A DNA stretch of 64,000 nt, taken from NCBI RefSeq assembly GCF_041929845.1, contig NZ_JBHEEH010000013.1, forward strand, positions 4,957 through 68,956. Direction: 5' to 3'. The position numbers and the translations under genes were made by a program. Positions within the stretch are counted from its first letter, which is position 1; each line of letters begins with the position of its first letter. Positions 8,869-17,506 of the stretch are shown here, piece by piece. Origin of the DNA: Paenochrobactrum pullorum. Its GTDB lineage: Bacteria; Pseudomonadota; Alphaproteobacteria; Rhizobiales; Rhizobiaceae. A model generated the notes under the pieces. It did no database searches. It was not told the DNA's origin and saw only the letters and a list, made by a program, of their open reading frames with translations.

Positions 8869-9846
8869 TCAGAGGCTGTTGGCATAATCTCGAATACCAT
8901 CCTCCATTGCCATCATTGGTACATAGCCGAGCAAAGTTTTAGCCTTGCTGATATCCAATGTCAGGCTACGTCCGAGCGATGCAACAGCCTGACAGGTAAT
9001 GACCGGCTCTTTTGCGGGCATAAAAATCCGATGCAGAAATTCAAGGCTTTTGGCCAGCCGCATTGCGCTCTCGTATTTGATGTGTATTTCACGCGGTTTT
9101 GCATTCTTTAAAGCACAGACTGCTGCAAGCAATTCAGAAAAGCGAAACGCTACACCTGAAGTGATATTGAAAATCTCACCGCCGACCTCATTTTTAAAAC
9201 CTGCCAAGCTCATAGCGCGTGCCGCATCCGTGACATGCGTGATATCTATCAAACTTTCACCACCATTAATCATCGGTACACGACCACGTTGAATAGCTTC
9301 CAACAGACGTGGCATCAAGGAGCGATCCCCTGCCCCATAAATGGCTCTTGGGCGTATCGCGGTTGTACGCATTCCGTTTTGCTGATCAGCCGCCATCACC
9401 AAGCATTCCGCCTCATATTTTGTTCGTGCATAGTGGCTTGGAAAATGATTGGGTAATGATGCTTCTTCGCTCAAATTAAAACGGTCTTTCCCATTGGCAT
9501 AAATACTGGGCGATGATGCAAACACAAATTTTTGAACTTGCGCCTTGGTCGCGGCTGAAAGCAGGCGCTGCGTTGCGGTGACATTAATCGTCTGAAACGC
9601 CTCTGCCGTCCCCCAGGCAGAAGAAAGCGCTGCACAATGAAAGATTATATCTACACTTTTGAAAGCAGCATCTGGATAGTCCCCTCTCAGGTCAAATGGA
9701 AGGAACGTAATACCTGCAGCTACTAACCCGCGCGCGGCTTGAATATCGCGTCCCTGAGCTACGACTTGATGTCCTTGCGCGGATAAATAGCGACTTAAAT
9801 AGTTACCAAGACATCCGGTTGCGCCTGTTACAAAAACTTTTGCCAT
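8869..9846 (-). CDS. NAD(P)-dependent epimerase/dehydratase, extended SDR (3-beta-HSD/OleD-like)
   Basis: A 325-residue extended short-chain dehydrogenase. The dinucleotide-binding loop is VTGATGCLGNYLSRYL at the N-terminus, the active site is YARTKYEAE (YxxxK) preceded by SSPSIYANG, and the substrate half ends near residue 320. It resembles the 3-beta-hydroxysteroid dehydrogenase/OleD group, which reduces beta-keto groups of condensed acyl chains. ATG 9846 overlaps the KAS III stop codon by one base (TGATG), so translation is coupled; TTG 9849 is less likely. Beside a KAS III it would naturally reduce the beta-keto product. Confidence 0.8.
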   Translation of the reverse strand: MAKVFVTGATGCLGNYLSRYLSAQGHQVVAQGRDIQAARGLVAAGITFLPFDLRGDYPDAAFKSVDIIFHCAALSSAWGTAEAFQTINVTATQRLLSAATKAQVQKFVFASSPSIYANGKDRFNLSEEASLPNHFPSHYARTKYEAECLVMAADQQNGMRTTAIRPRAIYGAGDRSLMPRLLEAIQRGRVPMINGGESLIDITHVTDAARAMSLAGFKNEVGGEIFNITSGVAFRFSELLAAVCALKNAKPREIHIKYESAMRLAKSLEFLHRIFMPAKEPVITCQAVASLGRSLTLDISKAKTLLGYVPMMAMEDGIRDYANSL

Positions 9847-10868
9847 CAATACCGCAAGATCGCGCCGCCGATGGAAATACCGGCCGAAGTGCCGGCCAGC
9901 AAAACCACATCATTTCGTTTCAGACGATTTTCCGTAATTGCCGTATGTAATGCCATTGGTATTGAGGTAGCAATCTGGTTGCCATATCGTGCAAATGTCT
10001 GGATGACATTATCCGGATTGAGACCGAGACGCGCCAGCCCGTGAGTGAGTGAAGGTCCACTGGCTTGATGTGGAATAATACAATCGATACCAGTTAACTG
10101 CATTTCGGCTTGTGCAAATAATCGTTTTAAAAAGCGAGGCAAATAGCGGGCAGTAATGCGAAACGCCGCCTGCCCATTCATACGAAAATAAGAAGCTTCT
10201 GCAGCAGCATCACGATCAATAGCCGCTGATATACGTGTGCCACCGCCTGCCAGAACACAAGCATCACCGCCTTCTGAATAAGTTTCAAAGCGGCTGGCTA
10301 TCAATCCGTCACCATCAGCGGTTAAAACAATCGCAGCTGCACCATCACCAAAAATGGCTGCTACATCCGGTTCGTGCCAGTTCAAACCGACAGAAGCAAT
10401 ATCAGCGGAAAAAATCAAGATATTACGGGCTAGCCCAAGCTGGATTTTCATGGCAGCCAAGTCTAGTGCCTGAATAAAACTCAGGCAGGTTGCGTTGACA
10501 TCATAGGCCGGAATGCCGGATTTACCCAAACCCAGCCGCGCCTGAACCAAAGTAGCGGTTGATGGGATGACTTGTTCCATCACGCCGCAAGCACCAAGGA
10601 TCAGATCAAGCTCTTGCGGCGCTATACCTGCTGCATGCAATGCCTGTCGTGCCGCTTTTTCCGCCATGAAGGAGCTTGTCTCTTCCCCTTTTGCAACATA
10701 GCGCGCATGAAGACCAAAACGGCTTTCGACTGTGCCCAGAGGCCAGTTTAATTGCGTGTCAATTTCACTGGAAAGAAGCCGGGTTTTTGGAAGATATGCG
10801 CCGGTTCCTGCAATTTTCAATCCGGGTTTCCCCGCACCATTTTCAATGATTGTCATCAATATCTGCAC
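9846..10868 (-). CDS. 3-oxoacyl-ACP synthase III family protein (FabH/OleA-like)
   Basis: A 340-residue thiolase-fold condensing enzyme of the KAS III type. The nucleophile is in VNATCLSFIQALDLA, the catalytic histidine in IIPHQAS and the asparagine in RYGNQIATSIP: a complete Cys-His-Asn triad. IFGDGAAAIVL is the usual glycine-rich strand. It should catalyse decarboxylative or head-to-head Claisen condensation of acyl thioesters. It is the first gene of the minus-strand operon. Start is GTG 10868 or ATG 10856; neither has a strong ribosome site. This is probably not the housekeeping fabH, since it sits outside any plsX/himA context and heads an accessory cluster. Confidence 0.8.
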   Translation of the reverse strand: MQILMTIIENGAGKPGLKIAGTGAYLPKTRLLSSEIDTQLNWPLGTVESRFGLHARYVAKGEETSSFMAEKAARQALHAAGIAPQELDLILGACGVMEQVIPSTATLVQARLGLGKSGIPAYDVNATCLSFIQALDLAAMKIQLGLARNILIFSADIASVGLNWHEPDVAAIFGDGAAAIVLTADGDGLIASRFETYSEGGDACVLAGGGTRISAAIDRDAAAEASYFRMNGQAAFRITARYLPRFLKRLFAQAEMQLTGIDCIIPHQASGPSLTHGLARLGLNPDNVIQTFARYGNQIATSIPMALHTAITENRLKRNDVVLLAGTSAGISIGGAILRY

Positions 10869-11021
10869 TTAATTTATGGTGTTCATTTACGCAGTCGCAT
10901 GATAGCTAACAGCCGTCAAGAGGTGTTTTATTTTCTGAGCTTCTGAAAAATGACTAAGAAACAAAGCCGATTTTAAGCGAAATACTTTGTTTTCAAACAT
11001 ATTTTGCTATCTGGAGACTAA
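10869..11021. promoter_or_regulatory. Divergent promoter region of the lipid-type cluster
   Basis: 153 AT-rich bases separate the KAS III operon (minus) from the PAP2/hydroxylase pair (plus), so promoters for both arms must lie here. CTGGAGAC just before 11022 is the ribosome site of the PAP2 gene. No operator was recognised. Confidence 0.5.
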
Positions 11022-11627
11022 ATGTATTCGCTATATTTGCGCTTTTGGTACATGCTGACCGGCTGGGGATCTGTCGGGCTTGTTTATAGTCTGACGAGTA
11101 GTCAGGATCAGGCATCTGCCATCATGCTGCAACCTTCATTTATTGATCAATGGTTTGCGTTTGATCCCAATGCAATCTGGCTGTATTTGTCATTTTTCCC
11201 ATATGTCACTTTAGCATATTTGTTTTGCCAAAATCAGAAACTTGTGTGGTTGGCGCGCTCCATGCAATTCTCGGCTATAGGTGCCGGCATTATTTTTATT
11301 CTATGGCCAACAACCATGGAATTTCCATCCATTACACACGATACAATCAGTACAGCTGCTCTAAAAATGTTGATCGCTGTTGATTCCATGCAAAACTGCC
11401 TGCCGTCCCTGCATGTTACACTCACACTGCTTTCGCTTTATGCATTTTGGGATAGAACACATTTGCTTCGTAGCGCTTTTCTTGCTTTATGGGCTGTCGC
11501 AATTACTGTTTCCATTTTGCAATTGCATCGCCATCAATTCATCGATGCTATTAGCGGTACGGCATTGGCAATCAGTGCAGGGTTACTTGCACATTATATT
11601 CTGAAACTGAATAAAAAAATATTATGA
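11022..11627 (+). CDS. PAP2-superfamily membrane phosphatase
   Basis: A 201-residue polytopic membrane protein with about six hydrophobic helices. It carries the PAP2 active-site residues in CLPSLHV (PSxH type) and LHRHQFIDAISG (RHxxxD type). Members dephosphorylate phosphatidic acid, diacylglycerol pyrophosphate, undecaprenyl pyrophosphate or phosphosphingolipids at the membrane. The first motif (KxxxxxxRP) is weak here. It is 10 bases ahead of the fatty-acid-hydroxylase gene and divergent from the KAS III operon, so a role in making or remodelling the same lipid is inferred. Confidence 0.7.
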   Translation: MYSLYLRFWYMLTGWGSVGLVYSLTSSQDQASAIMLQPSFIDQWFAFDPNAIWLYLSFFPYVTLAYLFCQNQKLVWLARSMQFSAIGAGIIFILWPTTMEFPSITHDTISTAALKMLIAVDSMQNCLPSLHVTLTLLSLYAFWDRTHLLRSAFLALWAVAITVSILQLHRHQFIDAISGTALAISAGLLAHYILKLNKKIL

Positions 11628-11637
11628 GGCCTGTGCC

Positions 11638-12756
11638 ATGATGGCAATTGCTTTCCCGATCCTGCTGCTCATCGTTTTGGTACTCGGCGAAATGTTCATT
11701 TTAATCAGAACCGGCAAAGAAAAAGTCGACTGGCACGATGTCGTTTTTAATCTGAATTCCGGCCATATGATGCTTTGGTTGTTTCGCGGTCTGGAACTTG
11801 CCTGTTATGGCTTTATTGTTGCTCATTTCAGTCTGAATGTGGTTTCCGACTGGCCGCCAATTTGGCTATGGCTGCTTGCGGTTTTAATGTGGGATTTTTG
11901 TTTTTATTGGCTACATCGTTTACATCATAAATTTGCACTTCTTTGGGCAGTGCATGTGGTTCACCATCAAGGCGAACATTTTAATTTGTCGCTGGCTGTA
12001 CGCAATTCATGGTATTCGTCATTGGCTTCAATTCCCTTTTTTATCCCGATGGCGCTTTTGGGGGTGCCGCTGCCGGTTTTCATTACCGTTTCAGTTTTGC
12101 ATTATTCAATTCAGCTGATGAACCATAGTGCTTTGACACCACGTTTGGGTTGGCTGGAATATATTCTGGTAACCCCCGCTCATCATCGCATTCATCATGT
12201 TAATGATCGTGACTATAGCGATGCAAATTATGCTGGCAGCTTTGCTTTTTGGGATCGTTTATTTGGTACATACCGGCCTGATTTGCCGGAAACAGATTTT
12301 GCTTATGGTGTAAAAGGCAAAAAACCGTCGCAAAATCCGTTTGTCGCCAGCAATGAACCTTTTCGCGACTATTTGCAAAAACGCCGTGAGAAAAGAGCAG
12401 TTAAAACACCTGATTTCATCAGCTCCGGTTTCACTGTACTCAGCGGTGCGGTGATTTTATTCATACTGGTAACCGGATATATCTGGCTATATGGCTATCA
12501 AATCAGCCAGTCATTAACGGAACAAATCGTGCTTTTTTTGCTCTTGGCCAGTGGCTCTGTGGCGCTGGGAGGCATTAGTGAGGGCAAACGATGGGGTATC
12601 AACAGCTGGCTCGGTATTACCTGGTTGATGCTACTAAGTTTTGCGGTTTATTTTAAATGGCATAACCCATTTTGGATGGTGTTTATGCTTATCCTCGTCA
12701 TTCATAGTACAGCCGTTTTTTGGGGCTGGGGACGCAAAGCAATAAGCGCACCATGA
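11638..12756 (+). CDS. Sterol desaturase / fatty acid hydroxylase family protein
   Basis: A 372-residue integral membrane di-iron oxygenase. The histidine clusters are YWLHRLHH, HVVHHQGEHFN and HHRIHHVND, the eight-His pattern of the fatty acid hydroxylase superfamily. They are flanked by N-terminal helices, and there is an extra C-terminal membrane region of about four helices (residues 260-370) beyond the core domain. The reaction is O2-dependent hydroxylation or desaturation of a lipid. It is co-transcribed with the PAP2 gene and divergent to KAS III/SDR/MBL/adenylate-forming genes. ATG 11638 and ATG 11641 are equivalent start choices. Confidence 0.8.
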   Translation: MMAIAFPILLLIVLVLGEMFILIRTGKEKVDWHDVVFNLNSGHMMLWLFRGLELACYGFIVAHFSLNVVSDWPPIWLWLLAVLMWDFCFYWLHRLHHKFALLWAVHVVHHQGEHFNLSLAVRNSWYSSLASIPFFIPMALLGVPLPVFITVSVLHYSIQLMNHSALTPRLGWLEYILVTPAHHRIHHVNDRDYSDANYAGSFAFWDRLFGTYRPDLPETDFAYGVKGKKPSQNPFVASNEPFRDYLQKRREKRAVKTPDFISSGFTVLSGAVILFILVTGYIWLYGYQISQSLTEQIVLFLLLASGSVALGGISEGKRWGINSWLGITWLMLLSFAVYFKWHNPFWMVFMLILVIHSTAVFWGWGRKAISAP

Positions 12757-12826
12757 TTACGCGTTCAAGAAATTCAAGCTAATCAGCTGTCGGTTTTTTG
12801 GTTTGTTTCGCTCTTTAAAAATCATT

Positions 12827-12865
12827 ATGTGCCAGGCAGAATTTTAACCAATCAGCCCGGCACAT
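12827..12865. terminator. Imperfect hairpin between convergent genes
   Basis: ATGTGCC (12827-12833) and GGCACAT (12859-12865) form a stem that extends outward with one mismatch. It lies between the hydroxylase and the L,D-transpeptidase gene. There is no clear T run, so it is a weak call. Confidence 0.3.
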
Positions 12866-12876
12866 GATCATAGTCG

Positions 12877-13548
12877 TCAAGATGCAGAGGCTATCTGACC
12901 AGAGTTACCTTGCAAAACAACAACCTTGGTGCCGTTTGGAATGCGTGTATAAAGGTCAATAATGTCTTGGTTAAGCAAACGGATGCAACCACTTGAAATT
13001 GCGCGACCAATCGACCAATCTTCGTTACTTCCATGAATGCGATAAAGTGTATCACGACCATCTTTGAAGAGGTAAAGCGCACGCGCACCAAGCGGATTTG
13101 TCGGACCCGGCGCCATACCGGATGCCAATGGACCATAACGCTCAGGCTCACGTTTAATCATGTCAGGGGTTGGTGTCCAACTTGGCCATTGGCGCTTATA
13201 TTGGATCGTGCCCTCACCTTCAAATTCGAGACCGGCTTTACCGACACCGATGCCGTAACGTAATGCGCGACCGTTTTCTTGTTGCAAGTAGAGAAAGCGC
13301 TTCTGCGTATCAATAATAACCGTGCCAGGCAGGTAGCCACTCGCATAAGCAACTTCACGTCGATAATATTGAGGTTCGATCTTTTTCAGGTTAGGTGCAG
13401 GAACCGCAAACGGTTCACCTTCTACGGCTGCATACATCGCGTTATGATATTCGGAAACCCGAGGCCCATCTTTTAAAGCTTGTGTTGATGTACAAGCTGC
13501 AAGTGCGGCGGGCAAGCCAACAACAAATGCTCTACGTGTCAGAGACAT
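12877..13548 (-). CDS. L,D-transpeptidase (YkuD domain), probable lipoprotein
   Basis: A 223-residue envelope enzyme. The N-terminal signal ends in a lipobox-like LAACTS, suggesting a lipoprotein; the YkuD domain fills the C-terminal half with the active site IHGSNEDWSIGR ... SSGCIRL (H...SxGCxR), where Cys is the nucleophile. Such enzymes make 3-3 peptidoglycan cross-links or anchor outer-membrane proteins to peptidoglycan, common in Hyphomicrobiales. AGGATAATT before ATG 13548 supports the start. It appears to be a single-gene unit. Confidence 0.9.
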   Translation of the reverse strand: MSLTRRAFVVGLPAALAACTSTQALKDGPRVSEYHNAMYAAVEGEPFAVPAPNLKKIEPQYYRREVAYASGYLPGTVIIDTQKRFLYLQQENGRALRYGIGVGKAGLEFEGEGTIQYKRQWPSWTPTPDMIKREPERYGPLASGMAPGPTNPLGARALYLFKDGRDTLYRIHGSNEDWSIGRAISSGCIRLLNQDIIDLYTRIPNGTKVVVLQGNSGQIASAS

Positions 13549-13928
13549 ATTATAATTATCCTACAATCAATAACTATTCGCGATTGGTGCAATGTAAACA
13601 CATCAATCCTGTTTGCGTTTACAATAGACCAGCCATGGTTAACGAAATATGATGTGTTAGCAAAGCTTTACGCAATTGTGCCGGTTGATACGAAAAGGGA
13701 GAGTATCTCAATTCATATAGCCGACAAAATTAAAGCGAAAAACCGTGATGCATTCGCGTCTTGAATAGGATTATAAATATGTTCCTATTGGGGCAAATGT
13801 CATGCAGCCCCTCAATTACCAGAGTTTTTGGCTTACCTACGAAAACTCTTTAAACCGACTGTATACTTATGGTCACACTGCAACTTTGTAGATAGTTTTG
13901 ATTTGGCTTTAAAATTAAATATGCGGAT
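13549..13928. other. 380-base intergenic region without a gene
   Basis: AT-rich, with stop codons in all frames. It must hold the promoter of the L,D-transpeptidase gene (left, minus strand) and the end of the actR transcript. A small inverted repeat GGGGC (13790-13794) / GCCCC (13807-13811) is the only structure seen. No RNA gene was recognised. Confidence 0.5.
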
Positions 13929-14462
13929 TTATTTTACCCGTTGTTTTTCAAGCTTTCTCGCCAATGTGCGACGGTGCATGCCAAGACGGCGGGCTGTTTC
14001 TGAAATATTGAACTCCGCATCGACCAGGGTTTCGTGAATGCGCTCCCATTCCAAATTTTTTAGCGATGTCGGGCGGGTCGTCAATGGCACGGTGGCGTCG
14101 CCATCAATCTTATCAAAAGCTGCGATAATATCATTGGTGTTGGAAGGTTTGGGCAGATACTGACAAGCTCCCAGCTTGATCGCCTCCACTGCTGTCGAAA
14201 TACTTGCAAAGCCGGTCAGCACTACAATTTTCATGGTTTTATCATGTTCATGCAAAAGCTTGACACACTCCAATCCGGAACCACTCGGAAGTTTCAAATC
14301 CACCACTGCATAGGACGGGGAAACACTGGCCAACAAATCATGAACTGGTGCAATATCTTGGCACAAATATACCTGATAATCACGCCGCTCAAAAGAGCGC
14401 TGCAAAGCGCGGGCAAAAGATGCATCATCCTCGATAATCAACAATGAGCGTTTAATGTCCAT
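13929..14462 (-). CDS. actR: Redox response regulator ActR/RegA family
   Basis: A 177-residue response regulator. The receiver domain has acidic residues in LLIIEDDASF, the phosphoryl-acceptor aspartate in AVVDLKLPSG, a threonine in VVLTGFAS and a lysine in YLPKPSN. A Fis-type helix-turn-helix ends the protein (FNISETARRLGMHRRTLARK), the hallmark of RegA/PrrA/ActR. It controls redox-dependent genes for respiration, carbon or nitrogen metabolism. ATG 14462 has a GGAG ribosome site and overlaps the kinase end by 11 bases; the longer TTG 14489 start is less likely. It lies downstream of its kinase gene. Confidence 0.9.
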   Translation of the reverse strand: MDIKRSLLIIEDDASFARALQRSFERRDYQVYLCQDIAPVHDLLASVSPSYAVVDLKLPSGSGLECVKLLHEHDKTMKIVVLTGFASISTAVEAIKLGACQYLPKPSNTNDIIAAFDKIDGDATVPLTTRPTSLKNLEWERIHETLVDAEFNISETARRLGMHRRTLARKLEKQRVK

Positions 14463-15738
14463 CTTTGTCTCCATCACGAAGTGAAGCAAGCGGTAAATTA
14501 ATAATTACGGTAGCACCTTTTGGTTTGTTGTTTTTGGCCGTCACGTGCCCGTTCAGCTTACGAACAACTGTACTGACCAGAAAAAGTCCAAGGCCACCTT
14601 CCGGCCGTCCTTTGGTCGAGTGATAAGGTTTGCCAAATTCAGCCAACACCTCGGCGTTAAAGCCCGGTCCTTCATCAGTTATCGCAATAATTAGATCATC
14701 GTTTTCACAGCGCGCAGTTATTTCAATAATTTTTTTTGAAACTGCCCTTGCATTATCCAGCACATTGAAAATTATCTGCTTTAAAGCAATATCCGAGATA
14801 ATCGGCACATCCGGATGACAATGATTGATATAATTTGTCTGTAATGCCGGATGAATCCCCTGCCATTCGGCGACAAGCTCATCCAAAAACGCATTGATTG
14901 TCGTGCGTAAAGTACCTTCGCCGCGTATTGTTCCGGACGACATTAAAATGTCGGATACAATCGTTTTACAGCGATCAATCTGCACCAGCATATCAGTTAG
15001 TTCTTCTTGCAACTCCGGATCTTTGTTGAAAACCGGCATTCTCTGCCAATCACTGAGGATAACTGAAACCGTGGCCATTGGTGTTCCAAGTTCATGTGCA
15101 GCACCTGAAGCCATCAGACCCATACGCACGATATGATCTTCTTCAGCTGATTGAGCATCACGCTTTCTGAAATTTCGCTGAATACGGGTTACAAATATGA
15201 CCAACAATATTGAGGCCAGCACAAAGCAGATAAACATGCCCTGTATATGCAGGTTGAAAAAATCACTGCCATGATGGTGGGGAATATCAATGGGCAGATA
15301 ATAAATCGTCAGAACAATGAAACAAGCACTTGTTACGAAAACCAGTATCCATGTTGCCCATGCTTCCAGCAAAACGGCGGCAAGAATGATTTGTAACAAA
15401 AACAGTGTGATAAACGGATTGGAAGCACCGCCACTGAGATAAAATTGAATGGAGAGCGCCAGAACATCCAGCAAAAGCTCGGCAAAGATTTGTAATTTAC
15501 TGATAAATTTCTGCTTTTTATAATGAATAAAACTAAGAATATTCAAAACGATGAGAAAGAAAACAACCCCTGCCATCAAGGTAACTGGAAGGTTGATTTT
15601 CATCCAATGGCTTACCAGAAAAATGGTTGCCACCTGCCCTGCAATGGCAAGCCACCGCAACTGTATCAATAGCAAAAAATGCTGTTTATCGGTTAGATTA
15701 TGGATATGAGCAGGCATGTTTTTTTCAAAAATCCGCAT
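14452..15738 (-). CDS. actS: Redox sensor histidine kinase ActS/RegB family
   Basis: A 428-residue inner-membrane kinase with six N-terminal helices. The periplasm-facing heptapeptide GGASNPF is the GGxxNPF quinone-binding motif that defines RegB. The phosphorylated His is in GAAHELGTPMATVS, and a cysteine 42 residues later (DRCKTIVSDIL) corresponds to the redox-active Cys of RegB. The ATPase domain shows the N-box region (QIIFNVLDNARAVSK), DEGPGF and GGLGLFLV. It should phosphorylate ActR when the quinone pool is reduced. The pair is translationally coupled. Calling it RegB/ActS is well supported by these motifs. Confidence 0.92.
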   Translation of the reverse strand: MRIFEKNMPAHIHNLTDKQHFLLLIQLRWLAIAGQVATIFLVSHWMKINLPVTLMAGVVFFLIVLNILSFIHYKKQKFISKLQIFAELLLDVLALSIQFYLSGGASNPFITLFLLQIILAAVLLEAWATWILVFVTSACFIVLTIYYLPIDIPHHHGSDFFNLHIQGMFICFVLASILLVIFVTRIQRNFRKRDAQSAEEDHIVRMGLMASGAAHELGTPMATVSVILSDWQRMPVFNKDPELQEELTDMLVQIDRCKTIVSDILMSSGTIRGEGTLRTTINAFLDELVAEWQGIHPALQTNYINHCHPDVPIISDIALKQIIFNVLDNARAVSKKIIEITARCENDDLIIAITDEGPGFNAEVLAEFGKPYHSTKGRPEGGLGLFLVSTVVRKLNGHVTAKNNKPKGATVIINLPLASLRDGDKDGH

Positions 15739-15952
15739 TTAATGAATGATGATATGCAATGAACCACTGTATGTTTTCAATGTCTTCTCAGACAAAATGA
15801 CCACCAAATTTCTTTCCTGGCTTGGACAATTTGTCCAAGGGCGCATTCAGCCGGCATTGATATTAGTGTCAATTGTAATCTGAAATGAACGATTTTTGCT
15901 GAAAAACGTTATGGTTATCGTAGCAAGAGCGTTGATTTAACAGGAAATTGAA

Positions 15953-16333
15953 ATGAAAATGAAACTCACCTTACTGGCCGCTCTGATCAGTTTTATTGTA
16001 CCTGCATTGGCAGACGGTGATCCTGTAGCTGGTAAAAATGTCTTTAAAAAATGTCAGGCCTGCCACACAATTGATGGTGCCAATCGCGTCGGCCCGACTT
16101 TGGCTGGTATTGTCGGACGTCCTGTAGCGACAGCTGAAGGCTTTAAATATTCCCCAGCCATGACAGAATTTGCAAATGATGGCAAAAGCTGGGATGAAGA
16201 TTTGCTGATCCAGTTTTTAAGTGCACCGAAAGCTACAGTCAAAGGCACATCAATGGCGTTTGCCGGTGTGAAAAAACCGCAAGACTTGAGCAACCTGATT
16301 GCTTATTTAACTGATCCTGCAAAAGCCAACTGA
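15953..16333 (+). CDS. Class I cytochrome c (c-550/c2-like)
   Basis: A 126-residue periplasmic monoheme cytochrome. The signal peptide ends near ALADG, the heme motif is CQACH (followed by TIDGANRVGPTLAGI), and the distal methionine is in GTSMAF. It carries electrons between membrane complexes. CAGGAAATTGAA precedes ATG 15953. It is divergent from actS, so the two may share a redox-regulated promoter region, and it is 15 bases ahead of the DUF2946 gene, possibly in one transcript with the copper genes. Confidence 0.9.
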   Translation: MKMKLTLLAALISFIVPALADGDPVAGKNVFKKCQACHTIDGANRVGPTLAGIVGRPVATAEGFKYSPAMTEFANDGKSWDEDLLIQFLSAPKATVKGTSMAFAGVKKPQDLSNLIAYLTDPAKAN

Positions 16334-16348
16334 TAAGCGGAGAGAAAA

Positions 16349-16741
16349 TTGTACAATTCGTGGCGGATATTACGGGTAAAAGCTATAGCGCTTGCCGCGG
16401 TATGCTTGCTCGTCTTCCAGTCACTGATTATTGCGTTTGCCGCTTCTTATGCTGCCGCATCGCCTGTGCTTGACGCATTTGGCAACCCAATTTGCATAAC
16501 ATTATCCTCATCATCCGACACCTCAACAGATCAGGATGATCGTCCGCTCATTCCTGATTGTTGCAGTGTTAATTGCAGCATGTTTGCATCAGAAAATTCT
16601 GCTGGGCCCACCAGTCACTGGCTTTTTAATCCGCTGCCTTCTGACGCTGCAAGCTTTAGTTTGGTAAAAGGATCACCATTAAATATTTCTGCTGTCGCAA
16701 GCAGACCCGGAAGCCCGCGCCCCCCCCCTCAAATTATGTAA
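16349..16741 (+). CDS. DUF2946-like small exported protein of the copper gene set
   Basis: A 130-residue protein with an N-terminal membrane or signal segment (AIALAAVCLLVFQSLIIAFA), a cysteine cluster PDCCSVNCSM and a proline-rich end RPGSPRPPP. Both are typical of DUF2946-type proteins found with copper uptake and resistance genes. The function is not known; the paired cysteines and context suggest copper handling in the periplasm. The start is a TTG (16349) with GCGGAGAG just upstream. The low-complexity end and unusual start make the exact limits less certain. Confidence 0.6.
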   Translation: MYNSWRILRVKAIALAAVCLLVFQSLIIAFAASYAAASPVLDAFGNPICITLSSSSDTSTDQDDRPLIPDCCSVNCSMFASENSAGPTSHWLFNPLPSDAASFSLVKGSPLNISAVASRPGSPRPPPQIM

Positions 16742-16914
16742 TTGCCAATAACAGGCCAAAGCGGTGCATCTTCATCTGATGATCATCAAACTCTCTACCA
16801 ACCTTTCCCCCGTCTGACGACATAAGATACCAGCAAAACTCGGTCTGGCTATCGCATGTTCTAATGCCACAACACTTGCCGGAAAACCGGTCAAATTCTT
16901 ATGGGAATCTGAAA

Positions 16915-17445
16915 ATGATCAAAAAACTAATAACTGCCTCCCTCATGGCTACCATCAGCAGTTCTACAGCTTTTGCCCATGTAAGCCTTGAAAAAACTGA
17001 AGCGCTGGTCGGCTCAACCTATAAAGCAGTTTTGCGTATTCCGCATGGTTGTGAAGGCAAACCGACCAATGTCGTGCGTGTGAAAATTCCTGAAGGTGTC
17101 ATTGCAGTCAAACCAATGCCAAAAGCCGGATGGGAACTGGAAAAAAAACGCGGTCAATATGGCAAAAGCTATGATTATTACGGCACTGCAACTACCGAAG
17201 GTGTCACAGAGGTTATCTGGAGCGGCGGAAATATCGGTGATGACGAATATGATGAATTTGTTTTGCGTGGTTACTTGACTACTGACCTGAAAGCCGGAGA
17301 CATGCTCTATTTCCCTGTTGTGCAACAATGCCCGGGCGATCTGGCGGAACGTTGGATTGAAATTCCGGGAGATGGCCAGACATCCGATGATCTGGAGCTA
17401 CCAGCTCCAGGACTTAAACTGCTGGAAAAAACGAGTGGTCACTAA
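16915..17445 (+). CDS. YcnI-family copper-binding protein (DUF1775)
   Basis: A 176-residue exported protein. The signal peptide (LITASLMATISSSTAFA) is cut before HVSLEKTEA, so the mature protein begins with histidine, the N-terminal Cu(II) ligand of YcnI proteins. Tryptophans in KAGWELEKK and VIWSGG belong to the conserved core. ATG 16915 with GGGAATCTG upstream gives a proper signal peptide; the frame reaches back to ATG 16864, which would bury it. It lies between the DUF2946 and CopC-CopD genes. It is a likely copper chaperone for the periplasmic side. Confidence 0.85.
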   Translation: MIKKLITASLMATISSSTAFAHVSLEKTEALVGSTYKAVLRIPHGCEGKPTNVVRVKIPEGVIAVKPMPKAGWELEKKRGQYGKSYDYYGTATTEGVTEVIWSGGNIGDDEYDEFVLRGYLTTDLKAGDMLYFPVVQQCPGDLAERWIEIPGDGQTSDDLELPAPGLKLLEKTSGH

Positions 17446-17506
17446 AAACAATGATTACCGGCGCATCAATTGCGCCGGTCTCATCTAATACTAAACCGAG
17501 AGCTTC

